From Oscillospiraceae bacterium (GTDB lineage Bacteria; Bacillota; Clostridia; Oscillospirales; Acutalibacteraceae), in contig JAISXG010000054.1 of NCBI GenBank assembly GCA_031270605.1, positions 1 to 64,000 of the forward strand: a DNA stretch of 64,000 nt, in the 5' to 3' direction. The first letter of the stretch is position 1; each line of letters opens with the position of its first letter. The position numbers and the translations under genes were made by a program. The notes under the pieces are model-generated. The model saw only the letters and a program-made list of their open reading frames with translations, was not told where the DNA came from and made no database searches. Positions 24,238-30,947 of this stretch are shown here, one piece after another.

Positions 24238-25599
24238 ATGCCCAAACTTTCCCTCATCATCCCCACGCGCAACGCAGAGGAGCATTTGCATGAGGCGCTT
24301 GAATGCCTTATCACCCAGTCGAACGACGACTTTGAGGTCATTCTGCTTGACTGCATGTCAACAGACGGCACAACGGCCATCATCGACGAGTTCTGTGAGG
24401 AATATGTGGACTTTCGCCGCGTGGACTTTCCTTCTGAGAACACCAATGCCGCGATGAACAAAGGGCTGGAGCTTGCCAAGGGCGACTATGTGTGGTTTTA
24501 TGCGCCGGACGGCAGGGTGACAGACCAAACCGTCGGGGCCTTTCTTGAAACGGCCGAAGCCAAAGATGCTGACGTCGTTGCGGGCCGCATTTGGTATTTC
24601 GGCGACTTTGAGCCCTATTATGACATTTATGCGGACACCACGACGGTGCTCCCCAAGTTTGACAAATATGAGCGCAGCATTTTGTGGGACAGCGAGCTAT
24701 CCAACAAAATCTTTCGCCGTCACATTCTTGTGGCAAGAAACCTCACCGTTCCTGAAAATCTTTATGAGGCGGGCGGCATTCTCAACCTCAGGGCACTGCT
24801 TGGCGGGCTGAGTTTCACAGGCTGCCCCGCGGCGGTTTATCAGCGGCGCGAGCAGCGCGGGCTCGAGGGGTTTTCGCCCCACCTTGTGCCCTCGCTTGAA
24901 AACGCAAAGGTTTGGGTCGCAAGAATGCAGGAAGTATTCTCTATCATTGAGGCAGAGATCAAAAAAGATACCGGCTCGCTCGACGGCGACGAGGCCTTTT
25001 TGCAGGAGGCCGTTTACCGCACCGTCTCTGTGCTGCTCAACCGCTTTTACCGCTATTTCTGGCATATGGATCAAGAAACCCTCACCTTTGTGACAGAAGC
25101 CTTCGAAACGCATGTGCAGCTTCTGATTCCCGAACGCTTCAAAAAGCTCAAAGATGCGCACCCTGACATTCCGCTGCCAAACCTGGTCGGCAATTTGCAG
25201 CAAGCCGCTGAAAATCCGGCGTTCTCCATGCTGCTTGACATCGCGGACAACGAAGAGCTTCCCCCGTTGCTCAACTCCCTTTATATGCAAACCTTCCCCT
25301 TCTTTGAAGTGTTCGCGCGCCAAAGCCAATATGACAGCCTGTTTTTCCCGGAACGTTGGAAAACGGTCCCGAATCTTCATGTGCTGCCTGACGAGGGCTT
25401 TCACAACCTCGCCCGAAGCGAAGCGCGTTCAAGGGTCTCCATCAATTTGCGTGACGGCAAGCCGATTGACCCGCGCGTGCTGCAAAAGGTGCATTATGCC
25501 GCCGTGCCCCTGTTCGCAAAACCCTTCTTTTTTAATCAAACAAAAAACAGCTTTAAGGTCAAACGCACTTTAAAAGAAAAAGGCCTTAATATCACATAA
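24238..25599 (+). CDS. Family 2 glycosyltransferase with extra C-terminal domain
   Basis: A 453-residue protein. The N-terminal 230 residues are a GT-A domain: LSLIIPTRNAEEHLHEALEC (3-22) and LLDCMSTDGTTAIID (about 37-51). The canonical metal-binding DxD position is changed to YAPDG (about 84-88). The following domain (about 230-453) is helical with no match I recognise. It may transfer a sugar to a cell-surface polymer, or have lost catalysis. The ATG has an AGGAAAGGA site; an in-frame ATG upstream overlaps ispD. It follows ispD by 41 bp and ends at a 20-bp terminator. Confidence 0.78.
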   Translation: MPKLSLIIPTRNAEEHLHEALECLITQSNDDFEVILLDCMSTDGTTAIIDEFCEEYVDFRRVDFPSENTNAAMNKGLELAKGDYVWFYAPDGRVTDQTVGAFLETAEAKDADVVAGRIWYFGDFEPYYDIYADTTTVLPKFDKYERSILWDSELSNKIFRRHILVARNLTVPENLYEAGGILNLRALLGGLSFTGCPAAVYQRREQRGLEGFSPHLVPSLENAKVWVARMQEVFSIIEAEIKKDTGSLDGDEAFLQEAVYRTVSVLLNRFYRYFWHMDQETLTFVTEAFETHVQLLIPERFKKLKDAHPDIPLPNLVGNLQQAAENPAFSMLLDIADNEELPPLLNSLYMQTFPFFEVFARQSQYDSLFFPERWKTVPNLHVLPDEGFHNLARSEARSRVSINLRDGKPIDPRVLQKVHYAAVPLFAKPFFFNQTKNSFKVKRTLKEKGLNIT

Positions 25600-25610
25600 A
25601 ACAAGCCTTA

Positions 25611-25656
25611 TTGATAAAGAAAACGGCAAGCCCGCGCTTGCCGTTTTCTTTATCAA
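25611..25656. terminator. Bidirectional terminator with perfect 20-bp stem
   Basis: Arms 25611-25630 and 25637-25656 are perfectly complementary with a 6-nt loop (CCCGCG), A-rich on the left and T-rich on the right. It separates the plus-strand glycosyltransferase from the converging membrane protein, whose stop codon (25653-25655) lies inside the right arm. Confidence 0.92.
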
Positions 25657-26078
25657 TTTTCATAATACGGAAAGATATCCTTCCAATAAAACGTATAGGT
25701 GATCGGATCCTGCTCGCTGCCCTCAAGCCTGAGAGAAAATCCGTCATTCGTCCACGTGACGGCGGAGGTTCCGCCGCCGCCATCGTCAGAAACACGCACG
25801 GTCATAAGATGCCGCACGCTTGAACGCTGCCCTTCAACGGCAGAGTCCCGCACGCTGACAGACAGCGTTCGCGGCCCAAACAGTGCGAATACGCCTAACC
25901 CAGAATAAAGATACTCCCCCGTCAGCTCAAATCTGCCGTCCGCGCTGATCTCTGTAAAAGCAGGCTCAATAGTCTGCTCGCCCGCCTTCATGAAAAATAT
26001 GTTTCCGAGCAGCAGCACGGCGCAGAGCGCAAACTCCGCAACAGCAATGATGCTCACGATCCATAGCTTCTTTTTCAT
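25653..26078 (-). CDS. Hypothetical membrane-anchored protein
   Basis: A 141-residue protein: basic start (MKKKLW), one hydrophobic segment (about 5-28, anchor or signal peptide), then an extracytoplasmic region rich in beta strands (FELTGEYLYSGLGVFALFG, about 50-70) with a glycine stretch (SDDGGGGTSA). No family is recognised. The ATG at 26078 has AAGGGG 8 nt upstream; a GTG at 26087 is a weaker alternative. It lies behind the gap terminator with no obvious promoter of its own, so it may be expressed by read-through. Confidence 0.6.
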   Translation of the reverse strand: MKKKLWIVSIIAVAEFALCAVLLLGNIFFMKAGEQTIEPAFTEISADGRFELTGEYLYSGLGVFALFGPRTLSVSVRDSAVEGQRSSVRHLMTVRVSDDGGGGTSAVTWTNDGFSLRLEGSEQDPITYTFYWKDIFPYYEN

Positions 26079-26097
26079 GTTTTTCACCCCTTAAAAA

Positions 26098-26133
26098 AAA
26101 GGCCGCCATTCCAAAAAAGAAACAGCAGCCTTT
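26098..26133 (-). terminator. Rho-independent terminator after gap
   Basis: On the minus strand AAAGGCTGC pairs with GCGGCCTTT (one G-T pair) and runs into eight T (A run at 26093-26100). It ends the gap transcript 15 bp after its stop codon. Confidence 0.75.
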
Positions 26134-26147
26134 GTTTTAATCAAAGA

Positions 26148-27164
26148 TTAAGCAAGCTCGGCGAAATACTTAATGGTTCTCACCATCTGGCTTGTGTAGG
26201 AGTTCTCGTTGTCATACCATGAAACAACCTGCACCTGATAGAGGTCGTCGGCGATCTTCGCAACCATTGTCTGCGTTGAATCAAACAGCGAGCCATAGGT
26301 GATGCCGATGATGTCAGAAGAAACGATTTCGTCTTCATTATAGCCATAAGAAGCATTGGCGGCTGCTTTCATAGCGGCGTTGATGCCTGCCTTTGTGACG
26401 TCTGAGCCCTTGACGACAGCGGTCAGAATCGTTGTGGAACCTGTCGGCACGGGAACGCGCTGTGCGGAGCCGATGAGCTTGCCGTTGAGCTCGGGGATAA
26501 CGAGGCCGATTGCTTTCGCGGCGCCTGTGGAGTTGGGAACAATATTGACAGCGGCGGCGCGGGCCCTTCTGAGGTCACCCTTCGGGTGAGGGCCGTCCAG
26601 CGTCATCTGGTCGCCTGTGTAAGCGTGGATGGTGGCCATGATGCCGCTCTGGATGGGGGCATAGTCGTTGAGCGCCTTCGCCATGGGGGCAAGACAGTTT
26701 GTTGTGCACGAAGCGGCGGAGATGATCGTGTCGTCGGCGGTCAAAATGCCCTCGTTCACACCGAACACAACCGTGGGCAGGTCGTCGCCCGCGGGCGCGG
26801 AAATAACGACCTTCTTCGCGCCTGCGTCGATGTGCGCCTGAGACTTTGCCTTTGAGCAATAGAAACCTGTGCACTCCAGAACAACGTCAACACCGATTTC
26901 ACCCCAAGGCAGCTCGGCAGCGTTTTTCTTGGCATAAATGATGATCTCTTTGCCGTCAACAATGATGGAATTCTCAGTGGCCTTCACAGTGTCGGCCTTT
27001 TCATATTTACCCTGCGCAGAGTCATATTTGAGAAGATGCGCAAGCATTTTTGCATCAGTAAGGTCATTGATCGCCACAATTTCATAGCCTTCGGCGCCGA
27101 ACATCTGGCGGAACGCAAGACGGCCGATTCTGCCGAAACCATTAATAGCAACTTTAACTGACAT
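26148..27164 (-). CDS. gap: Glyceraldehyde-3-phosphate dehydrogenase, type I
   Basis: A 338-residue glycolytic enzyme. NAD-binding GFGRIGR is at 9-15; an aspartate near 34 (INDLTD) favours NAD over NADP. The catalytic cysteine Cys153 sits in [28 protein letters not shown] and WYDNENSY complete the pattern. The ATG at 27164 has GGAGGA 6 nt upstream. The gene is monocistronic, with a terminator behind it and -10-like boxes upstream (TATACT near 27197, TATAAT near 27248). Pgk and Tpi are not adjacent. Confidence 0.95.
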   Translation of the reverse strand: MSVKVAINGFGRIGRLAFRQMFGAEGYEIVAINDLTDAKMLAHLLKYDSAQGKYEKADTVKATENSIIVDGKEIIIYAKKNAAELPWGEIGVDVVLECTGFYCSKAKSQAHIDAGAKKVVISAPAGDDLPTVVFGVNEGILTADDTIISAASCTTNCLAPMAKALNDYAPIQSGIMATIHAYTGDQMTLDGPHPKGDLRRARAAAVNIVPNSTGAAKAIGLVIPELNGKLIGSAQRVPVPTGSTTILTAVVKGSDVTKAGINAAMKAAANASYGYNEDEIVSSDIIGITYGSLFDSTQTMVAKIADDLYQVQVVSWYDNENSYTSQMVRTIKYFAELA

Positions 27165-27294
27165 AATCATTCCTCCAATTTCTTGATACTTATATAGTAT
27201 AACCAAAATGGAATCTATGCAAGCAATTTTGTCATTTTTTCCTTTGATTATACAAGATTTGGTAAAATGCCAAAAAAACTGCTTTGGACGGCAA

Positions 27295-27325
27295 AAAAAG
27301 GTTATAGATTACCCATACCCTTTTT
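27295..27325. terminator. Terminator after the DUF4830-like gene
   Basis: AAAAAGG (27295-27301) pairs with CCTTTTT (27319-27325) with extra TAT/ATA pairing inside, followed on the minus strand by seven T. It separates this gene from gap. Confidence 0.6.
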
Positions 27326-27356
27326 GCAATACAAAACCGCTTGTTTTTCAATGGAA

Positions 27357-28100
27357 TTACCACTTTGTTGTCTGCACTTCTTTTTGCTTTTCTTCCTGTT
27401 TATTGCTCTTGATTTTGTTGCTCTTTGCGGTGGTTGCTTCCTTTGTGCTTTTGCCCTTTTGCGTCGTGGTTTCAGGCGCGAGCGTCGTCGCTTCCTTTGT
27501 TGCGGGGGCTTTCGTAGTCTCTTGCTTTGTGGCCTCTTGTTTCGTTGCGGCTTCCTTTGTTGTCTGCGGCTTTTCTTTGGTCGCCTCGGCCTTGGTCGTT
27601 TCGGCCTTGGTGTTCTTGGCCGGCGCAACGTCCTCGTTCAAAAAGCCGTGCATAAACCCGTCAAGGGCAACCGAGCAGATGTCGCCGCCGATGACCCGCC
27701 CCTCATACACAAGCAGGTTTGCACGGATGCCCGCATTGTCATCCACGCCCGGATAATTCTTCACCGAATAGGTCCAGCGCTTTACGCGCGCGTTCGCATA
27801 GGGCTTGAGGTCAAGATTTTGCTCCGTTTGAATCTCGTTGTATTGGCTGTATACATTGTCAAACTCGGCAGGAATCACAACCTCGGCAACCTCGATCGGG
27901 TCCTCCCCCACTTCCCAGCCGAACTGCGCCAGAAACGCAAGGCGCTCCTCCGCGTTTTTGGCGGAGTAGTTGACCGTCGGGTCAGAGAGCACGTTGCTGT
28001 CCCTCCCCGCAACCCAAAACAGCACTAGCGCGGCGATCACAACCAGCGCAACCAGCAAGCCCAGCTTTAATTTTGTGGATTTAAAAGAAAATACAAACAT
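27357..28100 (-). CDS. Membrane-anchored DUF4830-like protein with Thr/Lys-rich tail
   Basis: A 247-residue protein of three parts: an N-terminal membrane segment (about 11-32); an extracytoplasmic domain (about 45-160) with AEERLAFLAQFGWEV, VIPAEFDNVYSQYNEIQ and a YEGRVIGGDICS ending, which I recall as the DUF4830 pattern of Clostridia; and a tail of about 85 residues made almost only of T, K, A, E and Q (TTKEATKQE-type repeats). Function is unknown; the tail may span the wall or be a glycosylation target. The ATG at 28100 has GAGGTG 5 nt upstream. A perfect palindrome sits 21 bp upstream of the start. Confidence 0.72.
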   Translation of the reverse strand: MFVFSFKSTKLKLGLLVALVVIAALVLFWVAGRDSNVLSDPTVNYSAKNAEERLAFLAQFGWEVGEDPIEVAEVVIPAEFDNVYSQYNEIQTEQNLDLKPYANARVKRWTYSVKNYPGVDDNAGIRANLLVYEGRVIGGDICSVALDGFMHGFLNEDVAPAKNTKAETTKAEATKEKPQTTKEAATKQEATKQETTKAPATKEATTLAPETTTQKGKSTKEATTAKSNKIKSNKQEEKQKEVQTTKW

Positions 28101-28121
28101 AACCACACCTCAAATATAGTT

Positions 28122-28138
28122 TATGCCGGCCCGGCATA
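28122..28138. promoter_or_regulatory. 17-bp palindrome TATGCCGG-c-CCGGCATA
   Basis: Perfect 8-bp arms around one base, 21 bp upstream of the DUF4830-like start codon. It is either an operator in the leader or a short GC-rich hairpin. Confidence 0.45.
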
Positions 28139-28260
28139 ATACTGATCCCTCATAAAAAGCTTGCTGAAAAATCTGCGCAAAATCACATATATAATCCTGC
28201 AAAGCAGGATTTGAGATTCTTGTTTGATTTTTTAGAGCTTTTTTAATCGGGAGTCAGCAT

Positions 28261-28355
28261 AAAAAACCCGGGGCGGGCGAATGCTCTCAGGGCGCCGAAG
28301 AGCGTGTCAGGGCCCACTTGAGCATTTTGTACAACTATATGCGAGGCAAGCCCCG
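28261..28355 (-). ncRNA. Candidate structured RNA element of unknown class
   Basis: Read on the minus strand, CGGGGC (28355-28350) pairs with GCCCCG (28274-28269), closing a domain followed by GG and six T (28266-28261). Inside are ATGCTC/GAGCAT arms (28325-28320 with 28286-28281) and GGGC/GCCC arms (28315-28312 with 28293-28290) around an apical CTTCGG loop. The nested pairing plus terminal T run suggests a folded RNA or leader terminator 160 nt upstream of the DUF4830-like gene. No promoter is evident and no known class fits. Confidence 0.35.
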
Positions 28356-28399
28356 TTCATGTCCCAAACGCACAAAATATTTTTCCTCAAAAATGAAAA

Positions 28400-28425
28400 A
28401 CCGCCGGGGCGGCTGCCCCGGCGGT
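28400..28425 (-). terminator. Terminator of the rsmD-coaD-coiled-coil operon
   Basis: A perfect 11-bp GC-rich stem (28400-28410 with 28415-28425, loop 4 nt) runs on the minus strand into TTTTTC. Confidence 0.88.
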
Positions 28426-28437
28426 CAGGTCTGCGGC

Positions 28438-28989
28438 TTATGAATTTGTCATTTTCTGCGTTGCGTTTTTCAACTGCTGGCGCGCGCGGCGCACATTGTC
28501 AAGCGACTTGTTGAACGCATCCACACTCTCTGAGAGAATCTCGTCGCTCTCGCGCATGATCGTGTCAACAAACTCGCTGGCACTGTTGCGCATATCACGC
28601 GACCATTTCTGGGCATTCTCGGCAACCTCGTCCGCATCCGCCTTTGCCTTGGTGATGATCTCATTCGCCTGCTGCTTTGCCGTGGCGACAATTTCAGCCC
28701 CGACCTCTTTCGCGGTCTTGGTGATTTCGTGTCCCTCCACAAGCCTTGCGGCCTGCCGCTCCGCGTCCGCGATGATGTCCTCGGCGGCGCTCTGTGCCTT
28801 CACAAGAATATCCTTGCGTTCAGAAGCGATTTTTCTTGCCTGGATCACTTCCTCGGGCATCTGCAAACGAATTTCTTCAACCGCCTGACGAATCGCGTCC
28901 GCGTCGACCTTCGTTTTCCCCCCCATCAGGGAAGATTTGCCTTCATCTAAAATTTCACCGATTAGATCCAATGCACTTTCCACGCTCAT
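28438..28989 (-). CDS. Coiled-coil protein, DivIVA / ATPase-stalk-like
   Basis: A 183-residue, highly charged, nearly all-helical protein with no membrane segment. Heptad-rich sequence runs from about 40 to 175 (AESERKD, AEDIIADAERQAARLVEG, ANEIITKAKADADEVAE types), resembling DivIVA C-termini and stalk subunits of rotary ATPases; no other ATPase subunit gene is near. Clostridia often keep such a gene beside coaD and rsmD. It may be a scaffold at division sites. AAAGGATGG precedes the ATG. It is the last gene of the rsmD-coaD operon. Confidence 0.68.
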   Translation of the reverse strand: MSVESALDLIGEILDEGKSSLMGGKTKVDADAIRQAVEEIRLQMPEEVIQARKIASERKDILVKAQSAAEDIIADAERQAARLVEGHEITKTAKEVGAEIVATAKQQANEIITKAKADADEVAENAQKWSRDMRNSASEFVDTIMRESDEILSESVDAFNKSLDNVRRARQQLKNATQKMTNS

Positions 28990-29031
28990 GGTTTTCCATC
29001 CTTTCTTTGGGGCGGATCCTCCCGCCGCCGG

Positions 29032-29529
29032 TCATTTATGTTGAATCGTAAGCCGTTTAATAATATCGTCCTGAATTTCGGCGGGCACAAAGGGGGTGAT
29101 GTCGCCGCCGAACATGCAAACCTGTTTGACCATGCTGGAGCTCAAAAACATGTTTTCAGCCCTCGTGGTCATAAACAGGGTTTCAACCTCAGGCGCCAAA
29201 CGCTTGTTGGTCAACGCCTGCTGGAATTCGTTTTCAAAGTCTGAAACCGCGCGCAACCCTTTCACTATGGCCTTTGCGCCGATTGTTTTCACATAGTCGG
29301 CAAGCAATCCGCTGTATTGCGCAATTTCAACATTGGGTAAATCCGTTGTGCAGCGGCGCAAAAGGTCAATGCGCTCCTCCACTGTGAAGCTATAGGAATT
29401 CATTTTGTGATAGTTGCTCATCACAACCACAACCACATGGTCAAACATCTCTGCCGTGCGCGTAATAATATCAATATGCCCCACCGTCACAGGGTCAAAG
29501 CTCCCGGGGCAAACCGCAGTTCTTTCCAT
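29032..29529 (-). CDS. coaD: Phosphopantetheine adenylyltransferase
   Basis: A 165-residue enzyme of the penultimate CoA step, forming dephospho-CoA from 4'-phosphopantetheine and ATP. Nucleotidyltransferase motif TVGH is at 15-18 within PGSFDPVTVGH; KGLRAVSDFENEFQ and LSSSMVK (ISS-x-x-K type) are typical. Starts 19 bp after the rsmD stop; rsmD-coaD is a widely conserved pair. Confidence 0.96.
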   Translation of the reverse strand: MERTAVCPGSFDPVTVGHIDIITRTAEMFDHVVVVVMSNYHKMNSYSFTVEERIDLLRRCTTDLPNVEIAQYSGLLADYVKTIGAKAIVKGLRAVSDFENEFQQALTNKRLAPEVETLFMTTRAENMFLSSSMVKQVCMFGGDITPFVPAEIQDDIIKRLTIQHK

Positions 29530-29548
29530 TCGTTTCTCCCAATCTTTG

Positions 29549-30088
29549 TCATTGTGTATTTCTATAAACCGTAATCAAAGTGCCCGCATACCGATAGGCC
29601 TTGTGAACAGAAAACTCCCCCACCTGTCGGGGAAGAATTTCGTCCGCAAGCGTTTCACAAACGACCGCGGCCCCCGGCGCCATGCGCCCGCAAAGCACAG
29701 GCAGCGCTTTTGCAACCAGCCCGCGGCTGTACGGCGGGTCTAAAAACGCCAAATCAAACACATCGGACGATGTGCCCAAAAATGAAAGCGCGTCTGCGTT
29801 CACGACCCTCGCCCTGTCAAAAAAAGCGGTGACCTTGAGGTTTTGGCGCACAATTTCGGCGACAGCCCTGCTCTGCTCAACAAACACCGCCTCTGCTGCG
29901 CCGCGGCTCAAAGCCTCAATGCCGAGCTGCCCGCTGCCCGCGAACAGATCCAGCACCCGCCGGCCCTCTATTTCAAATTGCACAATGCTGAAAACAGCTT
30001 CCTTCACCCTGTCTGTCGTCGGGCGGACATCCTTTCCCGGCGGTGAAATCAGCTTTCTGCCCCGGGCGGTTCCCGTAATGACTCTCAC
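29549..30088 (-). CDS. rsmD: 16S rRNA (guanine(966)-N(2))-methyltransferase
   Basis: A 179-residue SAM-dependent enzyme. N-terminal VRVITGTARGRKL is the canonical RsmD opening; motif I DLFAGSGQLGIEALSRGA and catalytic FLDPPY (N/D-P-P-Y) follow. I place the start at the GTG at 30088, four nt after GGAGAG; the upstream open frame to 30304 adds about 72 residues with no family match and covers the promoter. First gene of the rsmD-coaD-coiled-coil operon. Confidence 0.93.
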   Translation of the reverse strand: MRVITGTARGRKLISPPGKDVRPTTDRVKEAVFSIVQFEIEGRRVLDLFAGSGQLGIEALSRGAAEAVFVEQSRAVAEIVRQNLKVTAFFDRARVVNADALSFLGTSSDVFDLAFLDPPYSRGLVAKALPVLCGRMAPGAAVVCETLADEILPRQVGEFSVHKAYRYAGTLITVYRNTQ

Positions 30089-30202
30089 GTTACTCTCCAC
30101 ATTCCTCTTGGGACTTTTTTGCTTTGCCGCCGCAGCGGCATGCGACCGCAACCGCCGCTTTTGCACCTTCAAAAACAGGCCGCAGCACCATATATATTTT
30201 AT

Positions 30203-30232
30203 ATTATCCCATTTTTTGATGGGGTTTGTCAA
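30203..30232 (-). promoter_or_regulatory. Sigma-A promoter of the rsmD operon
   Basis: On the minus strand TTGACA (30227-30232), 18-bp spacer, GATAAT (30203-30208). The spacer contains CCCAT/ATGGG arms (30208-30223 region) that could bind a regulator. Confidence 0.72.
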
Positions 30233-30293
30233 TATTTTCATTAAAAAATATGCCATTTCAGTCATTATAATATAATAACTGGAATTAAAAACA

Positions 30294-30947
30294 TTATGAT
30301 TCAACTGAAACCAGCGCTAATAATTCATCGGCGGAAGAAATGAGATGCCCGGCGCCGGCTTCTTCAAGCACCGCCTTGTCACGAAAGCCCCACAAAACAC
30401 CCACGCTTGTCAAACCCGCGTTCCTTGCGGTTTCCATGTCAACCTCTGAGTCGCCCACAAAAAAGCAGTCTTCGGGGGAGGCCTTCAGTGCGTTCATCGC
30501 CTCCAGCACACCGTCCGGCGCGGGCTTCGCGGGCAAATCATCGCGCGCGCCCACAACCACGTTGAACAGCCCCAAAAAGGTGTCTGCACAGAGCGTTTCG
30601 GCGATGCCCTGCTCTTTGTTCGTCACCACGGCTGTTTTGACACCACGCTCATTGAGGGTTTTGAGCAGGTCAAGCACGCCCGGATAGGGCGCGGTTTTGA
30701 TCGCCGAATGATCTTTGTAATATAACAGCATCTCCCGCGTGCAGTCCTCAAGCGCTTCTTTTGACGTTCCCTCGGGAACAGCGCGTTCCATCAGCACCGC
30801 GATGCCGTTGCCCACGAACGCACGGATCTCGTCCAGCGTGCGCGGCGCAAAGCCGCGTTTCTCAAGGCAATAATTTACACTGTCCGTCAAATCCTCAAGC
30901 GTGTTGAGCAGTGTGCCGTCCATGTCAAAAATAATCGTGTTTTTCAT
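30294..30947 (-). CDS. HAD phosphatase domain with its own start (inside the uvrC frame)
   Basis: This 217-residue portion is a full-length HAD hydrolase of the Gph/PpaX type: motif I DMDGT (nucleophile Asp), motif II VVTNKE, motif III lysine in DLPAKPAPDG, and motif IV GDSEVDMETARNAG. It probably dephosphorylates 2-phosphoglycolate, a product of DNA 3'-phosphoglycolate repair, or another small phosphoester. It could be translated from the ATG at 30947 with the GGGAGA site, giving free enzyme in addition to the fusion. This is inference from the retained signals. Confidence 0.6.
   Translation of the reverse strand: MKNTIIFDMDGTLLNTLEDLTDSVNYCLEKRGFAPRTLDEIRAFVGNGIAVLMERAVPEGTSKEALEDCTREMLLYYKDHSAIKTAPYPGVLDLLKTLNERGVKTAVVTNKEQGIAETLCADTFLGLFNVVVGARDDLPAKPAPDGVLEAMNALKASPEDCFFVGDSEVDMETARNAGLTSVGVLWGFRDKAVLEEAGAGHLISSADELLALVSVES

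Larger units (their letters stand above)
28101..28437. other. 337-bp intergenic region rich in dyad structures
   Basis: No credible coding sequence. From the coiled-coil gene toward the DUF4830-like gene (minus direction) it contains the terminator at 28400-28425, the nested structure at 28261-28355, an AT-rich stretch, the hairpin AATCCTGC-aaa-GCAGGATT (28193-28211) and the palindrome at 28122-28138. No consensus promoter was found. Confidence 0.6.

Noticed and set aside
27208-28028. Plus-strand open frames rich in Phe, Leu and Cys opposite the DUF4830-like gene
   Set aside because: They are complements of the Thr/Lys repeat tail; no ribosome site and no domain.
28280-28316. Glycine-riboswitch-like words (CTCTCAGG and GCCGAAG) on the plus strand
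   Set aside because: The words are in the wrong order and the rest of the aptamer is missing; they lie within the nested stem on the opposite strand, so I treat the resemblance as chance.
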